A stretch of DNA of 64,000 nt, taken from the NCBI RefSeq assembly GCF_003286085.1, contig NW_020825317.1, positions 2,294,001 to 2,358,000 of the forward strand, read 5' to 3'. Positions 19,040 to 29,046 of the stretch are shown here, in pieces. The DNA is from Drosophila persimilis. Its lineage: Eukaryota; Arthropoda; Insecta; Diptera; Drosophilidae. Each line of letters begins with the position of its first letter. Position 1 is the stretch's first letter. Made by a program: the position numbers and the translations under genes. Under the pieces are notes generated by a model. It searched no databases. It was not told the DNA's origin and saw nothing but the letters and a program-made list of their open reading frames with translations.

Positions 19040-20700
19040 TCTCGTGGGAACAAGATGTACAAAAACAAAATTTCAATACAAAAAAAAAAAAAAAAAAAAG
19101 TGCGGCACTCTCCAAATGCCAACTGGGAGCAATCCTAAGCACGGAAAGGCAGTGGCCCAAAGGCCTGGCCCAACCGGCTCTACAGCAGGGAATACCTGTA
19201 AGGTGGAAGGTGCCTGTGCGAACCCGAGGGGGTCCCATCCCGAATCCGGAGTGGGTGACAAGGAATCTCCCGAAGCTGACACACTGTGGGAGGAAAGCTA
19301 AGCAATACTGCGACTGCCCGACCTTCTGGTAAAGTGGAGGAGGTTAACTTGCCGTCGACAAGCGCCCAAGCCAAACGCTACACCTATGCCGAAAAGAGTA
19401 GTGCAGGGCACATACTCCGTCGGCAACATGCCAGCAACGAAGCCAGCCCATCAGCCGGCTGAAGAAGGTGGAATGGGCTTCGGCTGTGCTCCCGGAGTTC
19501 ACCTTAAAACAAAAAAAGGTGGCTCCCCAGGCCAAGAGGCAGCGCTCGCAGGAGACACCGGGACCGATAGCCAAGCGATCCAGAGTGCTGCCAAATGTCT
19601 CTTTTCCGCAGAGGCAGCGCAGAGGGAAGAATCCCAAGGAGTCAGTGGAAGTGGGTGGAAGCGGCACTGGCCGACCGCTGCATCGATCTCCTCGACAAAG
19701 ACCGAGGACCACCGCCTGTCTGCAAGGATATGGGGTGGTTCCAGGGAAACGTTAAAATAATTGCCTGCGAAGACGAGCGCTCCGTAAAGCTGTACAAACC
19801 TGCGGTGGCGCATGTCGGCGAGGTCTACCACCACTAATTCTCTTCCTCTTATTAAATTACTAATCCTTACAGACCTTTCTAGTAATTAGTAATTGTAGTG
19901 GTATTTGTATTTTGATTGCATGCGTAGTTTCTTAGTAAGTTTAGTGCTAATTTTCCTCGAATGTTAGTCTAACAGCTATCTTTCTGGCATGTTCGCGTTC
20001 GGTTCGGCTACGCGCCGTGCGTCATGCGGCAGCGCCCCTCGGTCGGTTGGGCGGGAGGAGGGCTGCGTTTTGCCTGGGATCCGCGCGTAACAGCCTTCTG
20101 CTGGTTTCACACGGGCCACTTGACGGTGCAGTAACTGCATCGCCTCATGAAAGATGCAGTCATTGCATGTCAACGTCCAAGAATATGCTGGTGCGAAACT
20201 CGTCGCAGTCGACTGGAGCGAGGTGCCCAGCAGACCGAGGGCGAGAATCTGGGTGCCGGCCTCCTTCAAAGAGCAAGAGCCATCCTCAAGATGTTGCAGA
20301 GGTGCAACCCAGGCCTACCGACCTCGAACTGGAAGGTAGCCAAGGTTGAGACGACACAAGGGCCGACCAACCAGGCAGTGCCTGTCCTCAACAAAGAGTC
20401 GCTGGCCCCGATAGAGGCAGCAAAAGGCGAGCTAAACTTCGGCTTCAGCTCGGTCACCATCAAGGTGTATAAAGCAGACGCGGCGGCCGCGGCGCTTCCT
20501 GTCGTTAACCCAGACGTGCAGGATGTCGCTGCGGAGATCGAAGCGCCTGACGACGAGCTAAACCCGGACCAAGAAGGCTTCTCTTCGGGTCAATGTGCCG
20601 AGAGAGGGTCTCAGACGACTCGGACGCAGACATTACAGTGGTGGACAACCCTGAAGATGGTTCTAAGGATACTTCAAATCAATCTCCACCACTGTAAAGC
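19040..20700 (+). pseudogene. LOA ORF1, copy 1
   Basis: Gag-like RNA-binding protein of the LINE. Pieces in different frames: a Pro/Lys-rich N-terminal part (about 19040-19400), a middle basic part (KRQRSQETPGP), a piece ending RSVKLYKPAVAHVGEVY at about 19830, then 360 bp of foreign sequence (19833-20190), then resumption with KLVAVDWSEV and GPTNQAVPVLNKESLAP (about 20195-20450). An (A)19 tract at 19081-19099 lies near the start. Compared with copy 2 it keeps about 120 bp that copy 2 lost, but has several frameshifts of its own. Confidence 0.65.
19833..20190. other. About 360-bp insert inside LOA ORF1, unidentified
   Basis: Copy 2 reads straight from GAAGTCTACCC to GGGGCGAAGCTCG, whereas copy 1 has extra sequence between GGTCTACC and GGTGCGAAACTCG. 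The insert starts AT-rich and becomes GC-rich. Near its right end are two inverted arms (GGTGCAGTAACTGCATC and GATGCAGTCATTGCATG) that could form a hairpin. No ORF and no obvious target duplication. Confidence 0.55.
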
Positions 20701-22616
20701 AGCATCAGCTGCCCTCATACTCCGCTTGGACGCGAGCGGACCAGACAGTCCTAGTCCAGGAGCCTTGGGTGGTAGGAATACAAGATCATTGTATACAAAA
20801 ATGAAGGTAAGACCCGGACCTGCATACTTGCGAGAAAGCGCCCAAATATCTTTCTGATCCATAATTATAGCGATGGCGATAACACGGCGGCAAGCCTGGA
20901 GATAAGCGGAACTCATCTCAGGCTGGCGGCGTTCTATATGGCCCACGAGGAAGATGATCCTCCCAACGACCTTGTTCGCAAAATAGCCAGCGACAGCGAA
21001 AGGACGGACAAAGATCTTCTAACAGGTTGCGATGCCAACGCCCACCACACCCAATGGGCAGCACGGACACGAATGTAAGGGGTGAGTCACTGTTCAGCTT
21101 CATCCTGGACTCAAATTTATTCATTTGCAATCGGGGCATTTGACCTCACGCTAGTGTCAAACAAACTGTTAGACACAATCAAGAGCTGAAAGGTCCTAGA
21201 AGACCATTCCTTCTCGGACCACAGGTATATCGAGACGATATTATCCTTCGAGATCCCTAAAGTATATCAACCCAACCAACTGCTAACACCCCTGAATGCC
21301 CGAACACGGAAGACGACCTAAACCGTCTTGTGAACAGGTTCACGGATGTGTGCAATAAAGCCTTCAAGGCAGCATGCCCTTTTAACAGACCAAGGGGGAA
21401 AAGGAAAACCCACTGGTGGTCTAAGCAACTAGATACCCCTCGCAGAACTTGCAGGACTCTTTTCAATAGAGCTACAAGAGCAAATGTGGATACTCACTGG
21501 GTATCTTCACGAAGATACTGGCGGTATGTACAATACCATGTACGCATGGCTTAAGGCCAGGATAGTCTTCATCCCTAAAGCAGGTAAGGTAACTCGCACG
21601 CAACCACGAAAGACTTTAGACCAATCAGTTTATCGTCTTTCCTACTCAAAATCTTTGAGAGACTTATCGGGTTACAACTACGGACAACCACAAATCCTCA
21701 GCTGTACTCCAGTGCGCAGCATGCCTACCGGAAAGGAAAATGTACGGAAACGGCACATCATGAAGTAATCTCGACCGTAGAAAAATCTCTGCATCTCAAG
21801 GAATACTTACTTAAAGCTTTTCTCGATATCGAGGGAGCCTTTAACAACGTTGTGCCGGGTGCCATTACAGAAGTCCTGACTGACCTGGGGGTGGACCGTC
21901 ACTTGGTGATGCTCATTAATCGATTGCTCATATGCAGGACGGTGACATCATCGATGGGATCGTCCACCCAGTCAAGGTATGTCAACAGAGGAACACCGCA
22001 AGGTGGAGTTCTGTCTCCTCTTCTGTGGAACATGGCAGTCAATAAGATTCTATGCGACCAGGAAGAGGGGGCTGTAAAGTAGTGGCATACGCGGACGTCG
22101 TTGCAATTATCTTTGCGGGAAAATACCCCCAAACACTATGCGACCTAATGACCGCAAAGCTTGCTCGATTGTCCGGATGCACAAAATCGCGCGGATTGGG
22201 ACTTAATCCCTTTGTTATTCACAAATAAATACAAGGTCCCGCCCTTCAACCCCCCAATACTAGCTGGATACAGGCTCTCCTTCAGCGAAAGTGCCAGCTA
22301 CTTAGGGTTGGTAATTGACAAACAGCTTAACTGGAACCTGAATGTCAAAGATAGAGTGAAGAAGGCAACGACAGCACACTACACTTGCAAAAAAGCGATT
22401 GGCCTAAAGTGGGGCATGAACCCAAGCATAGTCATATGGATATATCTGGCAATAGTCAGACCTATATTACTCTACGGAGTTACTGTGTGGTGGACTGCCC
22501 TAACAAAAAGGACAATCTCCAATCAGCTGGGCAAAGTTCAGCGAACGGCCGCCCTCTGCAGAGCCTCCAGAGCCTTGACCTTGCAGGAATGGAGCGGCCA
22601 GAAATGGCAGCAATAC
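20690..22616 (+). pseudogene. LOA ORF2 endonuclease-RT, copy 1
   Basis: Endonuclease pieces begin at ILQINLHHCKAASAA (about 20665-20710) and include the motif GCDANAHHT at about 21027-21053. RT pieces follow: KGNRT-type block degraded, FLDIEGAFNNV at about 21820-21850, GTPQGGVLSPLLWN at about 21990-22030, then the YADD position read as YADVVAIIF at about 22090 (one Asp replaced, probably inactive). The thumb region SYLGLVIDKQLNWN follows. At least six frameshifts or stops. The reading ends where the BEL LTR begins. Confidence 0.75.
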
Positions 22617-22979
22617 TGTTCGGAGCAGAACCCAGCCGATTAGCTGCTTACCAAATAGCACCTAATTCTTGGCCCTCAGCCGCTTATATTGTTTGTTACT
22701 TATGTCTATGTCACTCATTTGTTTGTTAAAGCTTTGCGCTTGCTTGCCCTGCTAAACGCTCTCTGCCAGCTCGCTCTTCGCTATCTCCGCTTTGCGTCTG
22801 CCTACCGACGTCGGCCGAGCGAAGCTGCGCTTAGCGATCGGAGCGGCAATGTAAAGAGCAGGCAAGCCACACTTGCAATTTGGATGTCACGCATTAAAGA
22901 GCATATCGCAATTTTATTTCTGCGCCGAGTTTTATTTAATTGAAATAATTAGTCGGCCGATTGGGGATAAAAACCATTA
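22617..22979 (+). repeat. 5' LTR of the young BEL element
   Basis: Begins TGTTCGGAGCAGAACCC and ends ...GATAAAAACCATTA. Matches the 3' LTR over its full 363 bp except one A/T difference (TTATATTG versus TTATTTTG). Confidence 0.9.
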
Positions 22980-22994
22980 TCTCCACATAAAATT

Positions 22995-23012
22995 TGGTGA
23001 CCCCGACGTGAT
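22995..23012 (+). promoter_or_regulatory. Candidate primer-binding site
   Basis: TTGGTGACCCCGACGTGATC begins about 15 bp inside the 5' LTR. The TGG start is as expected for a tRNA 3' CCA end. The primer tRNA is not identified. Confidence 0.5.
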
Positions 23013-23349
23013 CTCTGAGTTGCAGTGTCAATTAATTATCATTCGCGATCGACATTCGTTAGCCTTAACAAATTTTCGGCGGTTAAGCACAATTCGGTGC
23101 TAAAACATACTTACATACACCTACATACACGCATTGCTGGCTATTAATTTCTCTGTCGCGACAATTCGGTCAGTGCAGTGCAGCGAACTCACTAATACAC
23201 ACAAGCTGAGTACAAAGCGGAATCGGACAGCTCGCACAGCCGCACAGCTAAAGGCATTAGCTGTAATCCCTTTGCTTTCGGTTCGCACGTTTATACGTAT
23301 ACAGGGTGTCTTTTTCGGTCGTGCTGAGTGACTCTTTTAAAACCTCAAC

Positions 23350-25710
23350 ATGGCAGCACCTGAGCCTACCAATGTCGCGAACGCAGCAATGCCGAGTGAT
23401 GTAGATTTCTACAAGCACAAGGCCGAGTCCGTCGCGCGCCAACTAAAGGCCATGGATCGCTTTCTCACCAAGGAAGAGCTCGCCGAGTTAGATGAGGCAG
23501 AACTTCAAGCTCGCTTAGAACAAATCGAGCGAATGAATGCCGATTTCGATGCCGCTCAAACAAGCCTTGAAAGGCTGGATTTCCTGCAGTTAGCCCATGA
23601 TGCCCGGCTGGACTTTTCGAATGTTTATGTCAAGGTTAGGTCCAGGCTGTCGCGGGAGTTGATGGCTGCTCGCACGGTAAATGTTGCCAATTCAACAGCT
23701 CGGCATACTCTCGAGGGAAATTCGTCGTTGTTCGCCTATAATAGTATAGGCCGTTCTCGAATGCCCGAGTTGCAGCTTCCGCGATTCGGTGGGAACTACA
23801 TGGATTGGCCAGAATTCCACTCGATGTTCTCGACAATGGTGCACAAAGACCATCGTATCCCAATCATCGAAAAATTCCAATATCTTCGTGGATGTCTAGA
23901 TGGTGCTGCGCTGGATACGATTCGTTCTTTGGAACTTTCTGAGGAGAATTACGACAAGGCGTTGAATTTGCTAATGTTGCGATTCGATAATAAACTGCTA
24001 CATTTTCAGGCACACGTCAAGGCTATTTTCGGGCTGCAAGGGGTGGAGAAGGGCTCAGCTATCGGCTTGCGCGCGCTCAGCGACAAAATCAATTCGCACT
24101 TGCGTGCACTTCAGACCTTGGCGACCCCGCAGGAGATTTCGGATGGGTTGCTGATCTTCATCATAGGCACGAAACTGGACCACAAAACAAAGGAGAAATG
24201 GGAAGAGAACTTGCCGACGTCAGGATTGCCTCGGTGGTCAAGCATGGCCTCGTTTTTGGAAGCGAGATGTCGGATGCTGGAGAATTTGGGATCAGCCATG
24301 GCAACAAGTCCTAGTCAACAGGTGGGAGAAGACAAACCTGTCACCCTTATCACCTCCAGTAACGACCATCCTAACCCCATATGTAACCATTGCAATTCCT
24401 CCGAGCATTACATATCTAGATGTCAGGCATTCCTGAATCTCTCTGCGTTTGAAAGGTACAAAGAAGCAAAGAAGAGCCGCTTGTGTTTGAATTGCCTCAA
24501 CAAAGGCCATGAATTGCAGAGGTGCAGGTCAGGACTTTGCAGGCACTGCCAGGCCAAACATCACACGCTACTCCACATTCCATCGGGAACTGGTGCTTCA
24601 TCTTTCTCTTCACCGGCCGAGGAATCGATCCAGCAAGAGGCCGCGACTGTGCTTCTAGCAAGCGGGTGTTCTAGCCCTCCCCCCTCGATCCAGAAATCTC
24701 AGCCTAGCCAGAACGTGTTGCTACCTACTGCCCTCGTCCATGTAACAGATCGTTATGGAGCACTTATCCCATGTCGTGCCATTTTGGATTCTGCATCACA
24801 GGCAAACTTCGTAACATCTAGACTTGCTGATCAGTTGCAGTTGGATCATCGCTCGTCTTATGTTCACATCTCTGGAATCGGAGATTCCATTCTACCTTCG
24901 AGCAAGTCTGTACATATAGTTGTACAATCCCAGGACGCAAGCTATCGAGCTTCCTTCGCTGCAATTGTCACCAACTCAATTACGGAAATGCAGCCTAACT
25001 TCGGCCTAGACGCAAAGGATTGGCCCATGACGAATAATCTAAAACTAGCTGATCCTAATTTCTCCAAGCCCCAACGTATCGATCTGTTGATAGGTGGTGG
25101 TTTGTTCTTCGATTTAATGTGCGTCGGACAGATTCGACTATCAGACCAATTGCCAACATTGCAGGAGACAAAACTTGGTTGGATAGTGTCAGGAAGCATT
25201 GATAGCTCGGAGAATAAGCGTGCAGTTTTAGCCGCTTTTGAAAATTCCTCCTCCATCTCTAATGACGATTTTCGGGCCACAACGCTGGAGTACCAAAACT
25301 TAGAGCAGCAATGCAGGAAGCAGCTGCTCGAGTGCCAGGTGCAAGTGGAAAAACTGCGATCGGAGAATCAGGAACTGCAGCGCGAACTTTTCAATATATT
25401 AAAAACCTACATATCCACGCTAAATGAAATTCAACTTTCAACAATTTCTACATTGCCAAATTTCCTGCCATTCTATGCAATTACAGAGGTTCCCGATGAT
25501 CAAGACGTAATCACGACAAGCCGCCTTCGTAAAGAAGCGCCGATTGCTGCGTTCGACGAGCATCCCAGCGTAGCCGCCAGCTGCGCCCAAGCAAGCATCT
25601 TCAAGAGGGCCGTTGGAAAAATAGAGGTTCTGCCCCTTCAGGATGGATCTGTTGAAAGCCTTTGCCTTCCAACGGGGGGTGAATGTTCGGAGCAGAACCC
25701 AGCCGATTAG
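23350..25710 (+). CDS. BEL gag-protease with coiled-coil tail, no RT
   Basis: Intact 786 codons from MAAPEPTNVANAAM. Residues about 20-110 are charged and helical. About 140-310 is the BEL gag core (LPRFGGNYMDWPEFHSMF; LDHKTKEKWEENLP). Residues 344-405 hold knuckles (CNHCNSSEHYISRC; CLNCLNKGHELQRC; CRHCQAKHH). The protease active site ILDSASQANF is near residue 478, with Ala where Gly is usual. It continues to LGWIVSGSIDSS (about 620). Then, instead of the polymerase start, residues about 645-690 form a coiled-coil-like stretch (QKQL/QVEKLRSENQELQREL type) and the last 90 residues are unfamiliar, ending in KRAVGKIEVLPLQ, which resembles a BEL integrase C-terminus. The last codons lie in the 3' LTR. 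It could act as a gag donor mobilised in trans. Confidence 0.9.
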   Translation: MAAPEPTNVANAAMPSDVDFYKHKAESVARQLKAMDRFLTKEELAELDEAELQARLEQIERMNADFDAAQTSLERLDFLQLAHDARLDFSNVYVKVRSRLSRELMAARTVNVANSTARHTLEGNSSLFAYNSIGRSRMPELQLPRFGGNYMDWPEFHSMFSTMVHKDHRIPIIEKFQYLRGCLDGAALDTIRSLELSEENYDKALNLLMLRFDNKLLHFQAHVKAIFGLQGVEKGSAIGLRALSDKINSHLRALQTLATPQEISDGLLIFIIGTKLDHKTKEKWEENLPTSGLPRWSSMASFLEARCRMLENLGSAMATSPSQQVGEDKPVTLITSSNDHPNPICNHCNSSEHYISRCQAFLNLSAFERYKEAKKSRLCLNCLNKGHELQRCRSGLCRHCQAKHHTLLHIPSGTGASSFSSPAEESIQQEAATVLLASGCSSPPPSIQKSQPSQNVLLPTALVHVTDRYGALIPCRAILDSASQANFVTSRLADQLQLDHRSSYVHISGIGDSILPSSKSVHIVVQSQDASYRASFAAIVTNSITEMQPNFGLDAKDWPMTNNLKLADPNFSKPQRIDLLIGGGLFFDLMCVGQIRLSDQLPTLQETKLGWIVSGSIDSSENKRAVLAAFENSSSISNDDFRATTLEYQNLEQQCRKQLLECQVQVEKLRSENQELQRELFNILKTYISTLNEIQLSTISTLPNFLPFYAITEVPDDQDVITTSRLRKEAPIAAFDEHPSVAASCAQASIFKRAVGKIEVLPLQDGSVESLCLPTGGECSEQNPAD

Positions 25711-26046
25711 CTGCTTACCAAATAGCACCTAATTCTTGGCCCTCAGCCGCTTATTTTGTTTGTTACTTATGTCTATGTCACTCATTTGTTTGTTAAAGCT
25801 TTGCGCTTGCTTGCCCTGCTAAACGCTCTCTGCCAGCTCGCTCTTCGCTATCTCCGCTTTGCGTCTGCCTACCGACGTCGGCCGAGCGAAGCTGCGCTTA
25901 GCGATCGGAGCGGCAATGTAAAGAGCAGGCAAGCCACACTTGCAATTTGGATGTCACGCATTAAAGAGCATATCGCAATTTTATTTCTGCGCCGAGTTTT
26001 ATTTAATTGAAATAATTAGTCGGCCGATTGGGGATAAAAACCATTA
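25684..26046 (+). repeat. 3' LTR of the young BEL element
   Basis: Preceded by the purine-rich AACGGGGGGTGAA, a polypurine tract. The ORF stop codon lies within the LTR (25708-25710). Confidence 0.9.
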
Positions 26047-26644
26047 AAACCATAAAAACTTAGAGACTCTGAACAATGGGTACCTCAGCACTCAGGTCAC
26101 TCATCGATACTAAATAAAAACAACATTGTCCCAGTAAGAGCGGACTATCAACCTCTAAGGGAGCACACGGATACTCCATTCAGCACCATCATCCCTCACA
26201 GAGACGAATGGCTAGAGGGACTCCCAGGCCCAGACGGGGCCATAAGCATCTTCACGGATGGCTTAAAGCTGGACAGCAGGGTCGGAGGAGGAATCTACTC
26301 TGCACAGCTAAGCATAAGACAATCTTTCAATCTTTCTTCCGGATCACTGTAGCGTCTTCCAAGCGGAAGTTACAGCAATCAGGGAGGCTCTGTACTGCCT
26401 TCACACGGTTACCGCCACGGCAACCAACATAAACATCTACAGCGATAGCCAAGCTGCGATCAGATCACTCAACGTGATCTCCTCGAACTCGGCTACTGTG
26501 GCGAGCTGCCGCAAATCTCTTCACGAGATGGCTCAGCAATTTGCTATCAGCCTTATATGGGATCGAGGTTAACTGCATAGCGGACGAGCTGGCCAGATCT
26601 GGTACTACGACCCCCCTTCTCCAAGATAAGGAGGATATTTGTAT
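26047..26644 (+). pseudogene. LOA RNase H segment, copy 1
   Basis: Continuation of the LOA ORF2 after the BEL insertion. It contains coding pieces for GPDGAISIFTDG (about 26228-26263), YSDSQAAIRSLN (about 26439-26475) and the ELARSGTT block at about 26585, all broken by small indels. It ends at GATATTTGTAT against the LTR of mdg1-type copy C. Confidence 0.75.
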
Positions 26645-27120
26645 TGTAATAAGTGTGATAATAATAGTAATAATGTGATAATAAGATAACTTCAATTCTT
26701 GGAGCGTCTGCTCCGCAGTGTTACTTTATTCCGAATGATTCTTATAATTTCATGTTGGGTTCAGCTAACCCGAAACATGCAATGCTTATATCTATGTCTT
26801 ATATTTATGTGTAAGTATTTTGGTGTATGCATATTTGTATATATATCATATCATATATATCATATACATTGGAATGCTCATTTGACCACTTGGAATATAT
26901 TGCCGACACTGCAGTTCTCACGCTGCAGGCCAGTCCACATATAAGGGACTGATCGTATTACGGCTCTTGAGTGTGGTTGTGTTACGCAAACATTGGGAAA
27001 AAGTGTCTTTATGTTTATGAGCGTGATACTCTACATTAACTTTAGGCATATGACCACTTGACATATTGTATACACTACAATACGGTGGGAATATGCCTAT
27101 TTGGCATACAACATACTACA
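26645..27120 (-). repeat. 3' LTR of copy C
   Basis: Plus view TGTAATAAGTGTG...CATACTACA. The adjacent CCTCCCTTTTTAGAG (27121-27135) is the polypurine tract AAAAAGGGAGG on minus. About 300 bp at its right side closely match the LTR at 34468-34925, including ACTGCAGTTCTCACGCTGCAGGCC. Confidence 0.85.
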
Positions 27121-27151
27121 CCTCCCTTTTTAGAGAAATAACGTAATATAA

Positions 27152-28643
27152 TTATGTAGTAATTTTGAAAATATTATTTTTTTTTTGGATATCTTGGAAA
27201 CAATAAGTGAAATATTGAATCCAGACATCCCAATCAGTTTTGTCTGCAGAGATGTATGAACGAATGTATTCATTAAACGTTCGATGACTTCGTTCTATTG
27301 TCCCTAATGTTTGGTGATGATATGCAGTAGAGGTGAGATTCTCGATCTTCATATACTTGCATAGATCAGTTAAAATCTGGTTTTTATACTCTGTTCCCAT
27401 GTCCGAGATGAACGTCTTCATTGGACCAAACTTGAGTATGAAATTTTCGAATATAGCTTTTGCGACATTATTTGCGCTTTTGCTTTTTATTGGAATGGCT
27501 ACTAAATATTTTGTAAGGTCACAAATTAATGTGACTATGTATTCATTACCATTTTCTGATTTAGGTAGCGGACCAACTGTATCCACTATTACTATATCGA
27601 AAGCATTCACAGGTGTTTCTGTGAGAGTCAAAGGAGTTTTTGTGTGAGTCTTTGTTTTAGACATTTGGCATTTTTGACATCTACGTACGTACTCTTTTAT
27701 ATGACGTGCCATATTTTTCCAGTAGTAGTGTCTTTTTATTTGAATTGGGTCGTCATGGTATGTAGACAATATTTGTTGTATCTCTTTTTCATCTGTTATT
27801 TGGGTCACCGGCTGGAGTAGCGCTACTCTTAAAGATTTTAATATTTCATTTCCCATATTTTTAAAAGAATCTATTGAAACTGATTCAAAGATCTTTTCGC
27901 TCGGTGCCACTTTGAGTTGGCTGATTTTTAATATACCGGCCTCTTTTTCGAGCCTTTGGAAGAACTGACCTAGGTCGAGAATTCCATTAGTATATAAATC
28001 GCTAACTTCAATTCTTGCGATAATTTTATTTCCATGTTTAAATAAACATTTAGATTCTGTTATGCGCAACGTCACTACTTTTCGTACTTCATCATTTGTA
28101 ATGACTTCATGTACTTGGGCTTAGATACATTTTTATGACTTTGCCTTGGCAGAAGTTCATATTTTTCTACTTTACAGTTTTTATTTTGTCTACTTTGTCG
28201 CCTGGTAGTGACTTTCAGGACTTTATGTTGCATGTCTTTGAGTTCTTTTATAGTAATACGTGAAAGTGCGTGTGCTACAAAATTATCTTTACCCTTTAGG
28301 TATTCTACTGTGAAGTCATATTCTTCAAGTTCTAGCCGCATGCGAGTTAATTTCGAACTGGGATTAGTCATAGAAAAAAGATATGTTAATGGTCTGTGAT
28401 CCGTTTTAACAGTAAAGTGTTTTCCATAAATATATGGTCTGAAATGGGTAATTGCCCAATGAATTGCCGCTAACTCTTGTTCTGTTGTGCTCTTATTGCT
28501 TTCCCCTTTTGTAAATGAACGAGATGCATAAGCTATTGGGAGCTGAATTCCGTCACGGTTCTGAGTTAGAACCGCTCCGCAAGCTTGTTTACTAGCATCT
28601 GTTATAATGCAAAATTCTTTGCGATTGTAATAATGTGGGGTGC
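27152..28643 (-). pseudogene. mdg1-type RNase H and integrase, copy C
   Basis: RNase H from about 28643 (ITDASKQACGAVL, HFTVKTDHRPLTYLF) to an integrase ORF of 307 codons (28075-27152). Integrase zinc region: CQKCQMSKTKTH. Core: VIVDTVGPLPKSENGNEY with the first Asp, ISDMGTEYKNQ with the second, GTIERSHRTFNEY with the Glu. The frame breaks near 28075-28100 between RNase H and integrase. About 12 residues of the H2C2 region appear deleted (DDPIQIKRHYYW; other copies have a GGHTGI stretch between). The C-terminus beyond WDVWIQYFTYCF is replaced by unrelated codons. Confidence 0.8.
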
Positions 28644-28726
28644 ATACGCTTTAGTGTTGTGTTGCTCATGAGTGAGTGAACAAAAAAGAGTTGTTCACTT
28701 AAGTGAGCAACTGAACATGTTCCTTC

Positions 28727-28930
28727 CAAGTTGTTCTTTTTTGTTCACTTGTTCTTTGTTGTTCACTTGTTCTTTTTTGTTCACTTGTTGTTTTTTGTTC
28801 ACTTGCTTTTTTTTGTTCACTTGTTCTTTGTTGTTCACTTGTTCTTTTTTGTTCACTTGTTCTTTGTTGTTCACTTGTTCATTTTTACTCACTTGTTCAT
28901 TTTTACTCACTTGTTCTCTACTCACTTTTT
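28727..28930. repeat. Subterminal GTTCACTTGTTC array of the hAT
   Basis: About ten tandem copies of an 18-21-bp unit GTTCTTTTTTGTTCACTT with small changes. Matching inverted motifs (GAACAAGTGAAC, GAGCAAGTGAAC) cluster at 31000-31100. The left array also happens to be open in frame in both directions; that is not a gene. Confidence 0.9.
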
Positions 28931-29046
28931 GCGCAATTTTGCTCCTCAAAGGGCATTTTGCGATCTGGCAGCTTTGCTCATATTTGCGTTTACTTCACAC
29001 TTTTCATATTACGGGCAAAGCTGTTTACAACTTTGAAAAATTCACT

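Larger units (their letters stand above)
22617..26046 (+). mobile_element. Young, internally deleted BEL/Pao element
   Basis: Two 363-bp LTRs (22617-22979 and 25684-26046) differ at one base that I can find. Between them are a primer-binding-site-like TGGTGACCCCGACGTGA, a leader of about 350 bp and a single 786-codon ORF with gag and protease. Reverse transcriptase, RNase H and integrase are absent. It lies within the LOA copy 1 sequence; flanks (GCAGCAATAC on the left, AAACCATAAAAACTTAG on the right) show no clean target duplication. It is the least decayed element in the window. Confidence 0.9.
18731..26644 (+). mobile_element. LOA-clade LINE, copy 1, interrupted
   Basis: Present as 18731-22616 and 26047-26644, split by the young BEL element. 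Order: 5' region with GTAGCTCACACACTCCC (shared with copy 2), ORF1, ORF2 endonuclease, RT, then RNase H. It is cut at 26644 by the 3' LTR of mdg1-type copy C, within GGATATTTGTAT; copies 2 and 3 continue there with GCC(A/T)ATGGCCACC. It is 5'-truncated relative to copy 2. Riddled with frameshifts. Membership of the LOA/Bilbo/trim group is judged from the RT-RNase H order and ORF1 type. Confidence 0.8.

Noticed and set aside
19073..19282. Minus ORF with a poly-Phe run
   Set aside because: Antisense of the (A)19 tract in LOA copy 1; no support.
28727..28930. CRISPR-like regularly spaced repeats
   Set aside because: Units are tandem without unique spacers and belong to a eukaryotic hAT transposon.
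28695..28949. Open frames on both strands (Lys/Glu/Gln/Asn-rich on minus, Phe/Leu-rich on plus)
   Set aside because: They are translations of the hAT subterminal GTTCACTTGTTC tandem array and carry no independent evidence of coding.
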